Source of the DNA: Crotophaga sulcirostris
Taxonomy: Eukaryota; Chordata; Aves; Cuculiformes; Crotophagidae
DNA: 64,000 nt
Assembly: GCA_013397455.1 (NCBI GenBank)
Contig: VYZB01000755.1
Location: 131,656-195,655, forward strand
Direction: 5' to 3'
Shown here: positions 24,591-38,700 of the stretch, in pieces
Layout of the letters: every line of letters starts with the position of its first letter
How positions within the stretch are numbered: position 1 is the stretch's first letter
Program-made: the position numbers and the translations under genes
Notes under the pieces: model-generated
Told to the model about the DNA's origin: nothing
Database searches by the model: none
What the model saw: the letters and a program-made list of their open reading frames with translations, nothing else

Positions 24591-26718
24591 TATTGATACC
24601 AATGGCAAAGATATCTCCAATGTACTTTTACTCAGACAACTTATCTTGTTTTGACTTATTCTTCTCCTTTTCCCACTAAGTCCTTTCAACCAGTCTTGTA
24701 TTTAAACATGTTTATAAACATTTATCTGTTGTTTTGTATATAAAAAGCTCTTTATGACTGTGGTTCATTGCGTGGTCCAGGCAAAGGAAACGTGGCATCC
24801 TCTCACTTCAACAGGCACATGCATGTTAATTGGCTTATCCTAGCACAAAATACATCACGCACAGGATTTTCTTTGGCAAAAATGTCAAACAAAAGGTGTT
24901 TTACCATAGCTGGGGAAGAAAAAAAGCATATTAAGAAGTATCTTGAATGTTCTATCCTCTGCCTAAAGGGGTGATTGGTTTCTTGCTTCACCTGTGCTGT
25001 GCGATGTGATGCTCATGCACTTCCCAGATCAGCTCCCAGCCTAAGTAAAAGGAAGGTTACCCTCAATCCCTGCTCCGTGGAGTCCCTTTCTCTCCTTGCC
25101 TTCATCTCATCTTTTGCTGTATGTATATATTTTCCCTTTTTAACTCTTACACCAAAAACTTTAAACATACTTCTCAGTAGACAAGCAGTTTTGAGAGCAA
25201 AGAAAAACGATAAAGTCTTTAGAAAATGTATTGAGTCTAAAAGCTAGAAGACTTTGATCTCAGTCAATGGCTAAAAAAAATTATGCCAGTGGGTAACTGG
25301 GCGACATATCATCATCCTTTCTGAATTCTCACCTTCTTCAACCAAACTTCTAAAAATATAACATCTGAGATATGATGTGTTAAAAGGGATGGAGTTAGAG
25401 GAAAAGTAAGGAAACTCTGAAAAGGTGCAAGTAGTGTGCAAGGTGCAAGGATCACAGTGGCAACTTCTGCTGAAGTGATGGATGTGCTAAACTTTACAAT
25501 AAGCAATTTCTATTTATATTGCAAGGGGCAAACATTTATTATTTTTAATAAGTTATTAATAATTTATTATTGCTAGAGTGGCCAACCTGTGGCTCACAAG
25601 CCATACAAAGCTTCTGAGTCAGGGCCAGCTCAGGAGGCAGTAACAGATCCACATTGGGCAACTCAAATCCCCAGCTGTGAGATGAAATGAGCTGCAAGAA
25701 CCTGCTGAAGTTGACATTGCTGGCTGGCTTTGCCATTTGTCTCTTCATCCCAGCCCAGTATCTTTTCCCTCAAACAAAATTTAGCTTTATGCTTTGGAAA
25801 CCCTAAATTAGCCAGGTGATTCAAAGTTATTTTTACATATATATACATATGCACACACATATATATATACACACATATTTACAGGCAATATTGGTCTTAT
25901 TTCCCTAGGGACATGGATGTTGATTTGTCATGGGGTCAAAAGAAACAGACAGTTTCTAGTGGCTGAATTGTCCATGGTCACAACTATAAATGCTTGTGAG
26001 CAGTGGTTGGTGTGGGCTTGGTTGTTCTAACTCGAAAGAGGAAGGATAAAGTAGCAACAGGCATTGTACCAATGAAGTATTGTGGTCCCAAATGTGCAAA
26101 ATGCCCTGATTTTTAGGAACAGTTGAATCCTATTGTATAGGATTCATATAGGCCATACCAGTCTGTGTGGCCTGATCTCCTTTCTAGCTCTGCAGAAGGG
26201 ATGTAACTACTGATAGTGGAATCTGGATACAGCTGTCCATGATGGATTGTAGGATTTTAAACAAACAAGATCACACAAAGATAGACTTGATGTTCACCAA
26301 GCCACACAGGATGAATATAGGGTGCAGAACTGTTAGCTCTGAAATTTCTTACTTTGGGTTAGTTGAAGTCATTGCAATCTAAGTGTTTTATCATGTGTAT
26401 ATGTAAAAGAGTGGGAGGGCAGACATGCAACAGCATGTATCTTGGACTGTGCCCAGGAATGGTGTTCTCATAATACCAAAGGAAAGGCCAGAGAAATATT
26501 TGCAGTCAGTGATTACATTCTGACTTTCTGCGCAGGGTAGTTTCAATCTTTGCAGTTGCCTTCATCTATCCAAGGAGTCCAGTGATAAATCTATTTTTCA
26601 TCTCTCACCTTGATTTTAGTTTCACCTCTGTTTTTACTGTATGGTGTCTTAGATTTTTCTGCCATACAAACAGAAAAGAAGCAAGCAATTCTGATCAATA
26701 ATCTTTCTGTTCCCACAG
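24591..26718. other. Non-coding upstream region of PAPLN exon 1
   Basis: Contains a short CA/TA microsatellite (listed separately) and no supported exon. A pyrimidine-rich acceptor region leads into the signal-peptide exon at 26,719. Confidence 0.5.
25837..25882. repeat. TA/CA microsatellite
   Basis: Alternating ATAT and ACAC dinucleotide runs, imperfect, about 46 bases. Confidence 0.85.
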
Positions 26719-26781
26719 GCAAAGATGAAGAACTTGTTCCTACTGTTCACACTTGCAATTGTGCCATCTTCTGCGTTTTCA
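26719..26781 (+). CDS. PAPLN: PAPLN coding exon 1: start codon and signal peptide
   Basis: The acceptor TTCCCACAG precedes six bases of 5' UTR, then ATG at 26,725. It encodes 19 residues, [19 protein letters not shown], a typical hydrophobic secretion signal. The donor is A|GTAAGT at phase 0. Because the exon starts at an acceptor, transcription begins in at least one exon further upstream. Confidence 0.9.
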
Positions 26782-29700
26782 GTAAGTAAAAGCTCTTCTG
26801 AACACTTGTTACAAGAAACAAAAGACACTTTTCTCAAGGACTGTCAACATCTGTAACTCAAGTAAAGTATTCCTGAAAGAGCTAATGGGTTCAAGTCATC
26901 AGACCTACTGTGATACAGGTTATGAAAAGTCTAACATGGCAATTAAATAACAAAATTCTGGTAGTGCCTTTGGATCTAGGGGTGTTTTCTGCAAAGCAGT
27001 AATTGCTGTCTCCTGCTTTAAGGCTACAGAGAGTTATCATTTGAAGTAAAAAGAATGAATTTTTAGTTAGCTGTTTTTTCTCTTTTCTCTGGTTGTAGTG
27101 GTCTAAGGTTTAGTTCTACTGGGGGAGGTAATCTTTATGTTAATTTGATATTTTCAGGAAAAGAACACAGCTACTAGGAACTGAGATTCCTCTTCCTTTC
27201 TGAGAGAGAAGTGGGATCTTTCTGAAGTAAATGCAGCTTGAGAAGAGTTTCTCTGAGTTTAACTTCAATATATTAATGAGTTGGGCATCTGAGGTAAAAG
27301 GTGACCTACTGCAAGTTTTAGCAAAGGAAGAAGTGATATGTTTGTTAGGTGTAAAGGAACAGAGAGGGATAAAAAGGAGGCAATTATCACCTGGAGTAAG
27401 TGATTTGTGGGAGTAGTGAGGAATTATAAATATATCATTAAAATTAATGAGTTCATAACTTTTAATCTCTAGTATGATCATGAATTTCTGTTCCTGGATT
27501 CAGCATTTGCAAATGCTTTCTAGGCCTTCTTTGAAGATCAAGTATGAGAGTCCAGGAATTAAGCAGAGTTTGTTGTCATAGATTTCCTATCTTAAATGAG
27601 ATCTTGCTATTTCACATCTAATAGAAGATGGTGCTGTATGTTAAAAGAACCAGAAACAACCTGGTGACTTTTTGGAGGTGAAATCACTGAGACACCCTGT
27701 GACTTTGAAGGCTGATACTTCGCTGTAGCATTAGACTCTGTCCCCTGCATGCAGTCAGTGGATCTTCCTGAACGCACGCTGAAGGAAGGGAAGAAGGGTT
27801 TGCTTGACCACCACTTAAATTCAACCTCCCTAATAGACTGGATCTGTCCAAGGCATGAGGGAGCAGGAAGGTGCAGCAGCACTGAGGCACTCTGCTGTGG
27901 CAATTCTCCTTTTTTTTTTTTTCTGGGAGGGAAGAGAGAAATGTGTTGGTTTCATATGGGCCATTCTTTATCAATGTGCTAATATGAGTAGGCTGAGCTG
28001 TAGCAAGAGGTCAGAGCAGCTTGTGAGATGTGGAGCTGGCAGGACTAATCATAGACAATGGCATCTCAAGTCTGTGCTAGGCCAGGCTGTGCAGCAAGAC
28101 AGGAGCTGCCTGAACTCCCACCGAGGGGATCACTCTGAAATGTAGTGCCTGCATGCATCTGTTTCACTGCTGCAGAAGATGAGTGGTAGCCCTACTGCTA
28201 TAAATGTAAATTTTGTATTTACAGGATGAGAGAAAGGAAGGGAAGGAGAGGGTGAGACTGAAAACTGAAGCAGGGAATTCTGTGTGGTGGGTAGATAAGT
28301 TCGAGAATTGCTTGCTGTTCTACACCATTCTGCACTCCTTTAGGACTTCACCTGGGATGGCAGGCTTATTGGAAAATAACTTCTTAGTTATTAACTTAGG
28401 AGAGCAACGAAGATGGCGAAGGGTTTGGAGCACAAGTCCTGTGAGGAGCAACTGAGGGAGCTGGGGCTGTTTAGCCTGGAGAAGAGGAGGCTCAGGGGTG
28501 ACCTTATTGCTCTCTACAACTGCCTAAAAGGAGGTTGTAGTCAGGCAGGGGTTGGTCTCTTCTCTCAGGTGACCAGGGACAGAACTAGAGGACATGGACT
28601 CAGGCTTCCTCAGGGAAAGTTTAGACTTGATATTAGGAAAAAGTTCTTCCCTGAAAGGATGATTGGCCCTTGGAATGCGCTGCCCAGGGAGGTGGTGGAG
28701 TCACCAACCCTGGAGGTGTTTAAGGGGAGACTGGCTGAGGCACTCAGTGCCATGGTTTAGATGCTGGGTTGGTGTTAGTGTTGGGTTGTAGGTTGGACTC
28801 GATGATCTCAAAGGTCCTTTCCAACCTTGTGATACTGTGAGTGTTGGGGAGGTGAACACAGGGAACGTGGAAAACAGTTAGGAGCAAGGAGAGAGTGGGC
28901 TAAATGATGCAGGGAGAACCTGAACTGTTTTGAGGGAATTAAGGTGGCGAGTGACTGATGGATTGTAGTGAATTTGTTAGAGGGGATATGCTAACGAGCC
29001 ATGGCTTAAGTGGTAGAGGGTGATGAAAGGAAATATACACAGTGAGTCTAAACCAGAAACCATTATAACTAATGAAGCCTTGGATTATTTTCTCCTCTTT
29101 GGGAAGCAGTTTGTTTTAATAAGATACTCTTTTCTTCTGTACCGTTTTTTATTTTGCTTCCTGCTGTCACCGTCTTGTTCACTTTCATTCTTGTTTTTCT
29201 AGTTTTGCTCAGATGCAATTCTTTGATTGCTTATTCATTATTCATAAAAATGGTACTTGGCATTCTTCACCTTCAAAGCTCTTTGCAAGCCTGCTGTGCC
29301 TGAGCCAAGATCAATGGTTAAGACAGAATTAGAAAAAATGCTTTGCTGGTATGGTTCTGATTAGTTCACTTATTTTTTGTTCCATTTTTGTCTAATAACA
29401 TAGATGGTCACAAGTAGATTTATCTTGAAAATGCTTCTACTGAAATAGTAGCGTATCTCTACATTATAAATGTGAGATACACTGAATATTTTCAGCTCGC
29501 TTTCAATTAAAGGTGAGTGTTGAATGCCCCGTGTCTTGCATGATCTGGGAGGTCCTTTCCAACCTTGTGATACTGTGAAAGCAATGCAGTGTTTATAAAA
29601 ATTAAATCACTGTCCTTCTAAACTTTTATGCCACAGCAGCCTGTTTACCAATGAGCACCGAGAGCATGTGGTGCCAAGGCCACGTGCATCACCAGTATCC

Positions 29701-32700
29701 CTGGCAGGTGTGCATCTCTGTTGTACTAATAGACAATAAAACTAGACAGAACAGCTGGGCATTAATTGATTGTCCTTTCTGGGGTTTTTAGAAGTAAAGT
29801 AAGATGGTTGTACACTTTCTCTCACTTTTCCTGGAAAGGAAAAATATATTCTTAATGCAGATAAAGGAATTGTGTTCTTGTGTGCATGTCAGGCTGAGGC
29901 AAGGGAGGAAGGGAACCAAATGAGCTGCTAACAGTGATGAATTCTGTAGATCTTTGGTTCTGGAATCCAGGAAAGACTGAGGTTTAGTTGTCCTGACTTA
30001 CAACAGATAAAAGCATTCCAGAGTCTGAAGAGAGCAGAAAGAGGCTCTTGGAACAGAAACTAGCTGACAGCATTTAGAAACATCTTGTTATCAGACTATG
30101 TAATAATAGATTTCTTATTTATTATAAATTTGCAGCTTTATATTTGCCTGTGTACACATGCATTCAGTTACTGAAGTAATGAGGACTGTGCACAGATTTC
30201 TGAATGTGGGTGTTGGGCCCCTATTAAAATGTTTCTCTAAACACTCTACAGCTTTGGGAGGATTCTTCTGGCTGATGCTCCTGTTGGGGTGTACATAAAT
30301 GGAGTGATACTGAGAATATGATTGTTCCTGCACTCTGAAGATACATAAACCTTGCAACAAAGAGTCCCTGCAGATTTTACTCTCTATAGAAGGAATAAAG
30401 AATGCTATTTCTGTGGGAGGGATATTGGAATATTTATCAGGTTGGTCTGTGTGTCAGGGAAGGATTTTCTATCCTAATTGCCTTCCAGTAATCTGACTTT
30501 CAAATGCTCTTCATTTGGATTTTTTATCTACATGTTTTCTTCTCCCTCATGCTGACTGAAAGGTCTCTTGTTGCCAGGGTGAGCTAATACTGCTCCTAAA
30601 TCAGTCAGTTGATATAGAGGAATAAGACTGCAGAGAAACAGAGTGGTAGCATGTTTCATTCTTTTGAGGCTAAGGGAGGAGGTATTATAGCAGGAGGAAT
30701 TACGTGTCTGAAAGAAAAACTTGGGAAAATAAGATGCCTTGCTGAAAGCTAAAACTCTGTTGATGGGATTCCTTCCAGAAAGCCAAATGAGAATACAGAA
30801 GACAAACACTGAGCTCAATATCTGGAATGGGAGACTGTTTTGGCAAGCGGTCAGGGAGATGTAGACTTGGCAGAGAGATGGGATGTAGAAGGAGCTGTAA
30901 CCTGAGTGATGCCACTGAGTGAGCAGGGTGAAGGCAAACAGTAAGAATGAACCAGAAAACTTGGCCTGAAGGATTTTTTCTTGCAGAGGTATTAGAAAGA
31001 ATTGTGCAAAACTTGAGTAAAGGAAATGAAATAGCACGGGCTGGGAAGAAAGTGTTTTGCATTAGAGCAATATAGGCAATGGGCATGAAGAGTCTGCAGG
31101 GTAACTCTGCAGCTGGGTAGTTGTGGACAGCTTGCTGGTAACTGCCTAAATGTGATCAGCTAACATCTCTGACTGTTGCTTTGCCAGCAGTAGGGAATTA
31201 TTCCTTAGAAGATGGTGAAGGAGAGAAAGGAGACCATAAGTCAGGGACACACAGTCAGGCGGGCAGTACGTGTAGAAAAACACAAAAACTGTTTGAATGA
31301 GCATAGAGGATTAACCCATGCATCTTGCCTGGGTTCACTGGATAATTAATAGGCTATTTCTAGCAGAGACCTGGATGTTTTGTGTAAAAACAGTTACCAA
31401 TTGACTGAAGTGAAAATTATGCTCTGGAAGCGAGGAGCTTGTACTTTCTCTGTAGACCTTGGAAAGTGACCTGGGTGGGTGGAAAGTGCTTGCTGAGCAC
31501 CACTATGGTGAAATTCTCCATTTCTAGAATGTTCCTCCACTCCAGCAGAAACCCCTTACAATGGCACTTTTTAGCTGGGTGATCATCAGGGGGTAGCTTA
31601 CATGAGGATGCAGGAGGGACAACAGGAAGGGATGGAAAAGGAGCACAAGTTGGGAAACTTAGAGGATGGGTGTGTGGGGTGCTGTGTTCAAGTCAAAATT
31701 GGGACTCAGACCTAAGGATTATGTAGATGTGGTGGGATACTGTGTGTGTGGAAGGGAATGAGACTCCATCTCAAATTTTTTTTACTTTTTGTTTCTCTGC
31801 CTGCCCACTCTTCACTGCCCCAAATGTCTAAGTACTCAAATGCTGTAAACTACCTTCTCCAGGTGCAGCGGCACAGCAAACCCTGTTTTTACAGTGTCAA
31901 TCCCTGTGTAATCCTGCATTTGCCTTCTTTTTCCAAGATGAATTAATCCTGTTGCATCTTGCAATTATTCTTTTTTCTAAGGATAATGCTATTCTTCCTG
32001 CTAAACTCCCATATCTTGCTGTATGCGGATCCCATCAGCTGCAGTAGGCAATTTTTCCTGAAAATATGTTATTTCATGTCCTTCTAAGACAATGTATTTT
32101 GCTTGGTTCCATTGCTCTTGTAACTTCTTGTCTGTATTATCTTGCTTATTCCTCTTAATGTCAGGATCTGTTCAGACTTTCTAAACAAAAGGTTAATTAA
32201 AGCTGTATCTAATGGTGGCCCAGGCCTTGACCTCATCACTGGACAAAGTTGGTAAAGGGAAAACAAGTCCATGTACGGAATTTTGTTGCAGTAAAAGTCT
32301 GTTCCAGGGGTTTCTTACTTTATTTCTCTTAAGTATCTGGTTTGCAGACAAAAAATTGGGATTAAGTGGCTCTGTTGATCTGGTGTGGAGTGACTTCACT
32401 CATACTCCCTGAAGTAATGACTTCCCTTTGCTGCCTTGCTGAGAGGGAGATGTTATCCTCTTTCAGATGGTTACTCAAAAGTGCTGAGATTCTGTGAATA
32501 GACAAACAGTAACAGTTCAAGGGAGATTATAAAGCTGGATGTGCTGTATGGCTTCAGGAAGCTGATACTCATAGATATTAGAGGCTTGGTATCTCTGATG
32601 AGCTATTCTCTGCCACTTTCCTTAGTAGGAACACTGGCCAGCAAGCCAGTATCTTCTGCAAGAGAACACACAGGACCTCTGCTTCATTTTCTTTGGTTTT

Positions 32701-35700
32701 TTTTCCTGTGTTGCCATACTCATTTGATGTATACCCGTGGGTATTTTTATTTATAGGGCCACCGGATGAAAAGGCAGATTGATGTCTGGGGGAGCTGGGG
32801 TGAATGGAGCAAGTGTAGTCGGAGCTGTGGCGGTGGAGTCAGCTTTCGGCAACGGCACTGCTATTCCCAAAGGTGAGGGCTAACTGCCTTTTTTCTTTCT
32901 TTAAATGTGTTTGTTACTGAGCTCCTGCACTTATGTTCCAATACACATCCAGAACAAAAACGACCCACTGTTTGATTCCAGGGGAATAAGTCACCTGAGT
33001 CTACTTTGAGATGATCCTTAGCTTCAGTCTTGTCGCTGCTGTTTCCAATTGCGCTCTCTTCAACACATCCTTGCTTTGACTCCTTTGCTAGAGCACAGTG
33101 GTTCCTCTGTGAGATCTGAGGCTGTGCAATCAGGTGATTGCTACAGCAGCAGCTCTTCAATCAAGTCCAGCGTGACAGGCCTGAGGGAGAGGAAGAACTG
33201 TCCAGAGCAGTAGATTTCTCTCCTGAGAGCTGGTGACCGTGCCAAGATTTTCTCAGTCTTACGATTCCCAGGAAGGTAAATTGCCTCAGAAGAAGTGGAA
33301 GAGTGGAGTAGGTTCAAGCAGTGGTAACACTGTGCTGTCTCATTTGCAGCTGGGTTAAATGCAGTGAGGACAATGACTGGACTTCATCTGTTGGGAATGA
33401 TGGACCTTAGAGATCCTGTTGTGGATATAAACAAAGAAAAGGGGGGGGAAAGCCTGACTGTCAATGATATCCTGAAAAAAACCAGCCTCTTTATTTTTAG
33501 AGAAATCAGAGGAAGGGGTTTAATAGAAGTAACCAGAGTTAGGGAGCACTGCTTCTTCCCACCCAGAATAAAGACGGGTCTCTTTTAAAGGCTGCCCAGG
33601 ATACACCTGTGTAAGTACAGTACACACCCATCAGCATCCCTGGAGGCCTGTCTATCCATTCTAGGGATACCGAGATATTAGACACTGGTTGGCTTTTGAG
33701 ATTCATTTCCTTCATAACTGTTACTCTCCGTAATTCTCGGCTAGAATCATTGGACTGGAATGAGGATTTTGCACACTTTCCATAGTCATGTTTAGCTTTT
33801 TGTACGAATGGGTCTAATATACACGTGAGCAGTGTGATAGATGATGTGTGTACCTCTTCTAACCTGGCCACTGCCCTCTCCTGCTCGTAATGTGTTTCTG
33901 GTTCTGGTATGGACACCTCAACTGCTGGTGGACAAAGGACTAGAAGTTCTGTTTCCACTATTTTGTCAAAACATGACCCTGAGGAGCTCTACTGCAACTG
34001 TTCATGGTGTGTGTCTTCATTCATGCCAGAATGCAATCTCTAGCAGAAAAAGGCATTAGAAGATGTCAACTTGCTTTAGTGGAAAAGAAGTGCATTTTTG
34101 TTATTTTGCTGTTTCAGGAAACTGTGTGAGGGTGGTATGCTCAATGTGAAGCTGCTTTCTAATATCAGCCATGAGATGATTTTGTGTGTGTGCATTCTTC
34201 AGAGAGCTTCATGTTGTTTTTCTATCTTTCAGGACAGAAGGTACTTCCAGTTGTGTTGGGCCAACTCGAAGCTACCAGTCATGCAACATTCAGGTACAGT
34301 GCTCTGTGGTCTGTGTTTTGGTTTTGCTTGCCTGTTGCTCCTTTTCCCCAGCCAAGCAGCATTCTTGTTCAGAAGTAGCGTGTCATTATTAGTTTCTTTT
34401 TCTCTGACATCACTGGTGAATGTGGTTCATCAAGAGTATCCCTTCAAAACCATCTTGAATTTATGCCTTTGATTTTGTATGGGAGCAATAACAAATAAAA
34501 TTTTTTATTTTTTGTGGTATACTTAATTTTCCTCATTTTTACAACAACCTGATACAACATTTTCTCCTCCAAACAGAGCTGTCCAGAAGGCTCCCGGGAT
34601 TTCCGGGCAGAGCAATGTGCAGAGTTCGATGGGACAGAATTCCAAGGAAAGACATACAAGTGGCTTCCATATTATGGAGGTAATGATAAACATATAGGGT
34701 TACACTTCATCCCTAACTATCAACAGTAGGTTCTGAAGTGACTGTAATGTTTTTGACTGCAGTACCCTCGTAAAGTGCTTCCTTAGCTGGAGTGGGGGGC
34801 ACGGGGTGGCATGGGAAAAAATCTTATTGCCAGCAGCAAAGCATTGCTCTCACAAAAACCTTGGATGTATGGGCTAACAGAGAGCTCCCACTGCAGCAAT
34901 ACAGAGCTGTCTCTTGTAACAGCCACTCTTTCAGAAACGTTACTCAAGAAAACCAGAATTGGTTGCAGCTACATCATAAAGTATTAGAGAAGCAGGCGCT
35001 CTGCTGTATTTTTCAATATTGGCAAAAGAATATTAGCAGGGCACAGGAGAAATAAGTGCATATAATTAATGAATATTCTGGAAAATATGACATTTTTCAG
35101 TTGGCCCGTGCTTTCTTGAGGAACTAGTCCAGAAGGCAGATGTAGGAACCAGAGGTGCTTGCTTTGAGCTTTGATATGTTATCCTTCATGGGGGTTTAAC
35201 AAATTACGAGGGATTTCAAGATGGTTTTAAAGTTTTGTGTTTTGCTGTTAAGATGACATCTCCCTTGTGTTGTGTACCAGCAATTGTTCTCGTTCTAGAA
35301 AGCCTTGCACTTCAAGGGAGGATAAGAACAGTCTTACTAAGGAATAACCTAATGTCCACATGGCCAAACACATTCCCCCCCTCCACCACTGGCTGGTCAA
35401 GGTGCCTGAGGAAATGGTTGCATACAGTGAGGGCATTTTTTTGGCCCCCAACAGTTTGTGACCCAGAAAATTGTTCAATATCTGCCACTTAATATCAGTC
35501 CTCTCTTCTCTTTCTGCTCCTGTGATCTAAAACCAGGTGCCTGATCCCCTATCAAGCTATTGGCCATACTATGTAACGTTTGGTTTTTTCTCTCCTACCA
35601 GCGCCCAATAAGTGTGAGTTAAACTGTATTCCCAAGGGAGAAAACTTCTACTATAGGCACAAGGCAGCAGTGGTAGATGGAACCACCTGTGAACCTGGCA

Positions 35701-38700
35701 AGCGGGACATCTGTGTAGAGGGAGTTTGCCAGGTTAGTCATCCCATTGCTTCCTTCATTTACCATTGGGTCAGTCAGTCTTTCTGTTGCTTCCCTTTGTT
35801 CTAATTTGCCTTTAACAATAGCACCAGAAAAGGAGAATCATTCAGTTTCCAAGGTGCCGAGGAGCATGTGGACAGCATTTATCTATCTATCTCTGAATGT
35901 GAAATAGAAGATGCTAATGATGTCCGTTCTCTGCCAACTCCTTCCCTGCCCTATCCTGACTTCCCAGATTCCCTAGATTCAGGCTTTCTCATTAAATCAG
36001 TCCTATATTTGGCAATTTTTTCTTCCTTTCCTCTGTAATTACGGTTTTCTCATGTCAGTGCCCCTGTTCACCGACAGGCCGTTGGCTGCGATAACATGCT
36101 GGAATCTACCAAGAAGGAGGACAAGTGCCTGCAGTGTGGAGGAGATGGCAGAACCTGCTATGGTGTGACGGGCACTTTTGATGTACCCAGCCTCCCTAAA
36201 GGTACAAATCACCTAGGTAGTCTGGATGAGTGAGAAGGGGAGAGTTAAACCTAAACTCAAGCTTCTGCAAGGGCTGATGGAGACACCTGCTCAAGTGATT
36301 GTTGTAGACAGGCTTGAATGTTCACTTGAAATGTCTTTTTGGCACATGGCTCTTTAGCTGCTCTAGCATCTGAAAATCTGTTGATGGCCTCATCCTGGGA
36401 ATCATTTCCTTAGTCTCAGTACAGATGGATGTACTTGCCATGCTGCTGCTGTCTTTCCCTGCTTAGTCTCCAGCAGGTGCTGTAAATGTACCACATGAAT
36501 ATAACTATGTACCTCCTTCATAAGATTGTCCCCTATCCAGTGTCTCGATAACCCCACCAGGATTGGTACAAGACTAGAAATGGGACTGCATCTTCTGCAT
36601 TTGACCAGTTTTGAGTAATTTCAAGATAAAGACTGCACTTATGATCAGATCTCTCTGTGTTGAGCTCCAATATGATATTTGCTTAAATTCCAAATATTTT
36701 AAAAGCTAAAAAATAGACATTGCACTGACCCCTCTCCTTACTTTTCTGAGATGGTGTTGGAACTTTTTACACAGGGACTTAGCTGTGGATAGTTTTGGGT
36801 GAAGCTATTCAGAATTCAGGTAAAGTGACAGCTGAAATGCTTCAAGCCACCATCAAAAAGCTCATCTGGTTTTCAGGCACAAATACAACCAGGAGCATCT
36901 TTGGCACAGAAGAGTGACTGTGTGGCATCCACAGACAGATAATGAATAATCCCCTTCCTTTTTTTTTCAGGATACAATCAAATCTTCATTATCCCTGTGG
37001 GAGCCACAAGCATCCAAATTAAGGAGGTCATGCCCAGCAGAAATTTTCTGGGTGAGTCAGATGTCAGAATCTGGGTTTCAGTCCATTTGGATTCCAGCCA
37101 TTGTGTTAAAATTTGGGTTTCAGGTATACTGGGCTTTAGGATGCTTGCTCTGAGGATTTGATACGACAGAGGGAAAAACTCTCTGAAAATCAGGTATAGA
37201 AAAATTTTCTGAGTTCTGCTGTTTACTGAACTCCTCCTGTCACCCACAAGTTTGGGATGGGCTTCTTTTGGGCATAGGTATATTTTGGGTAATTGTCTGT
37301 ACAACCTCAAACCCTGGTTATGCTGCAGAGGGCAAAAAAGACAGGGATATATCCTCACCCAGCCTTCTGGGCAGGGGTGAGCAAACTCCAGTGGAGAAAG
37401 AAAATACTTTTCTGCTTTCTTACTCTTCTATTGCCCAACGCTTTGGACAAATCAGTCTGGTGGTTTTCCTTTGTAGAAAAGAGGATGCAGCACCGAAGTC
37501 TTTGTCTTCTGAATAGAATGTCTGATGAACAGGGTAGTAGTGTAGGGGCAGTGGGGTATGAATCCCATATCTTAATGGCAAGTGGGACACAGGCTGTGCC
37601 TCAGTGACAAACAGTGGGGAATGCAGAAAGAAGGCTGGAATATACTGGAGGCATTTGCTTGTTCAGACTAAAGTCCTTGGTCTGGAGCAAAGCTGGCAAG
37701 AACTACTGTCTGAATGTGGAGCAGCTTCTGGGAAAAGCATGTTACAGGGAGACGGCGCTGTTGGAGAATGATGGTCTGGTTTTTTTTTTGGTTTTTTTTT
37801 TTTGCCACACCAGTGATGCACTGTTGAGTGGAAACAGGAACGCCCCTGTTGAGTTCTTATGGCCCTCTTTTAATGTGTGAATGAATGCTGTGTTGGTAGA
37901 TGCTGCTGTATTAGATTGTCACCACACTTAAAAGGTTACAATACTGATGTAAAGGAGCTGGGGTTCAAATGGTGCAGCTAAACCTCTATGGGTTGCCAGT
38001 ACCCTGAAAGTCTAGAGCAGGCCCAGTCTTGTGGTATCTGGTGCCAGGTGCCAGGTTATAGGTGTGTTAATTTACTGCCTTTTCTTCTCTGGTGTGTGGG
38101 TTTGCTCAGCTGTCAAGAACGTGCGAGGGGAGTACTACCTGAACGGGCACTGGACCATTGACTTCAGCCGCGCGCTGCACATCGCGAGCACGGTTATGCA
38201 CTACGACCGCGGCTCAGAGCAAGATCTGGCCCCAGAGCTGCTCCGTGCCCGAGGCCCCACCACAGAACCCCTTGTCATTGAGGTGAGCAGCTGTGCCTGA
38301 TGCTCTTGCTCTCTCACTTTGTGTAGCAGCTCTCACGTTGTGCACAGGGAATGCAATGGAGGGGACCAAATGGGAAAGACTGGAGAAGTGATGGAGCCTG
38401 CAGGGGGCTCACGTTCTGCTGACCAGAAAGGAGCAGGACAAGGATTGACCTTTGCTTCCTGCCTGTTCTCTTGGGCTCTGACTTTAAGGGAAGATTGAGC
38501 CAGCACCAAATGGCGTTGGGGCAAGGACAGGCTCTAGGGTGCTGCTTGTTATAATGTGCTGCAGGCCAAGCATGGGTACTCACTGTCACAGTAGCTGGAT
38601 CTTCTGTCTCTGAGAGGAGTAGTTTGAGAAAGATGTCAAGGCACTGGAATGTGTCCAGAGGAGAGCAATGAAGATGGCGAAGGGTTTGGAGCACAAGCCC

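Larger units (their letters stand above)
26782..32756. other. PAPLN intron 1, largest intron
   Basis: A 6-kb intron holding two CR1 fragments (28,400-28,840 and about 29,540-29,578). No further coding exon, nested gene or RNA gene is recognisable; the open frames on the - strand near 30.5-31.1 kb look like chance. Confidence 0.7.

Noticed and set aside
33539..33958. A 139-codon - strand frame in PAPLN intron 2
   Set aside because: No recognisable motif, inside an intron, AT-rich codon use like the surrounding DNA.
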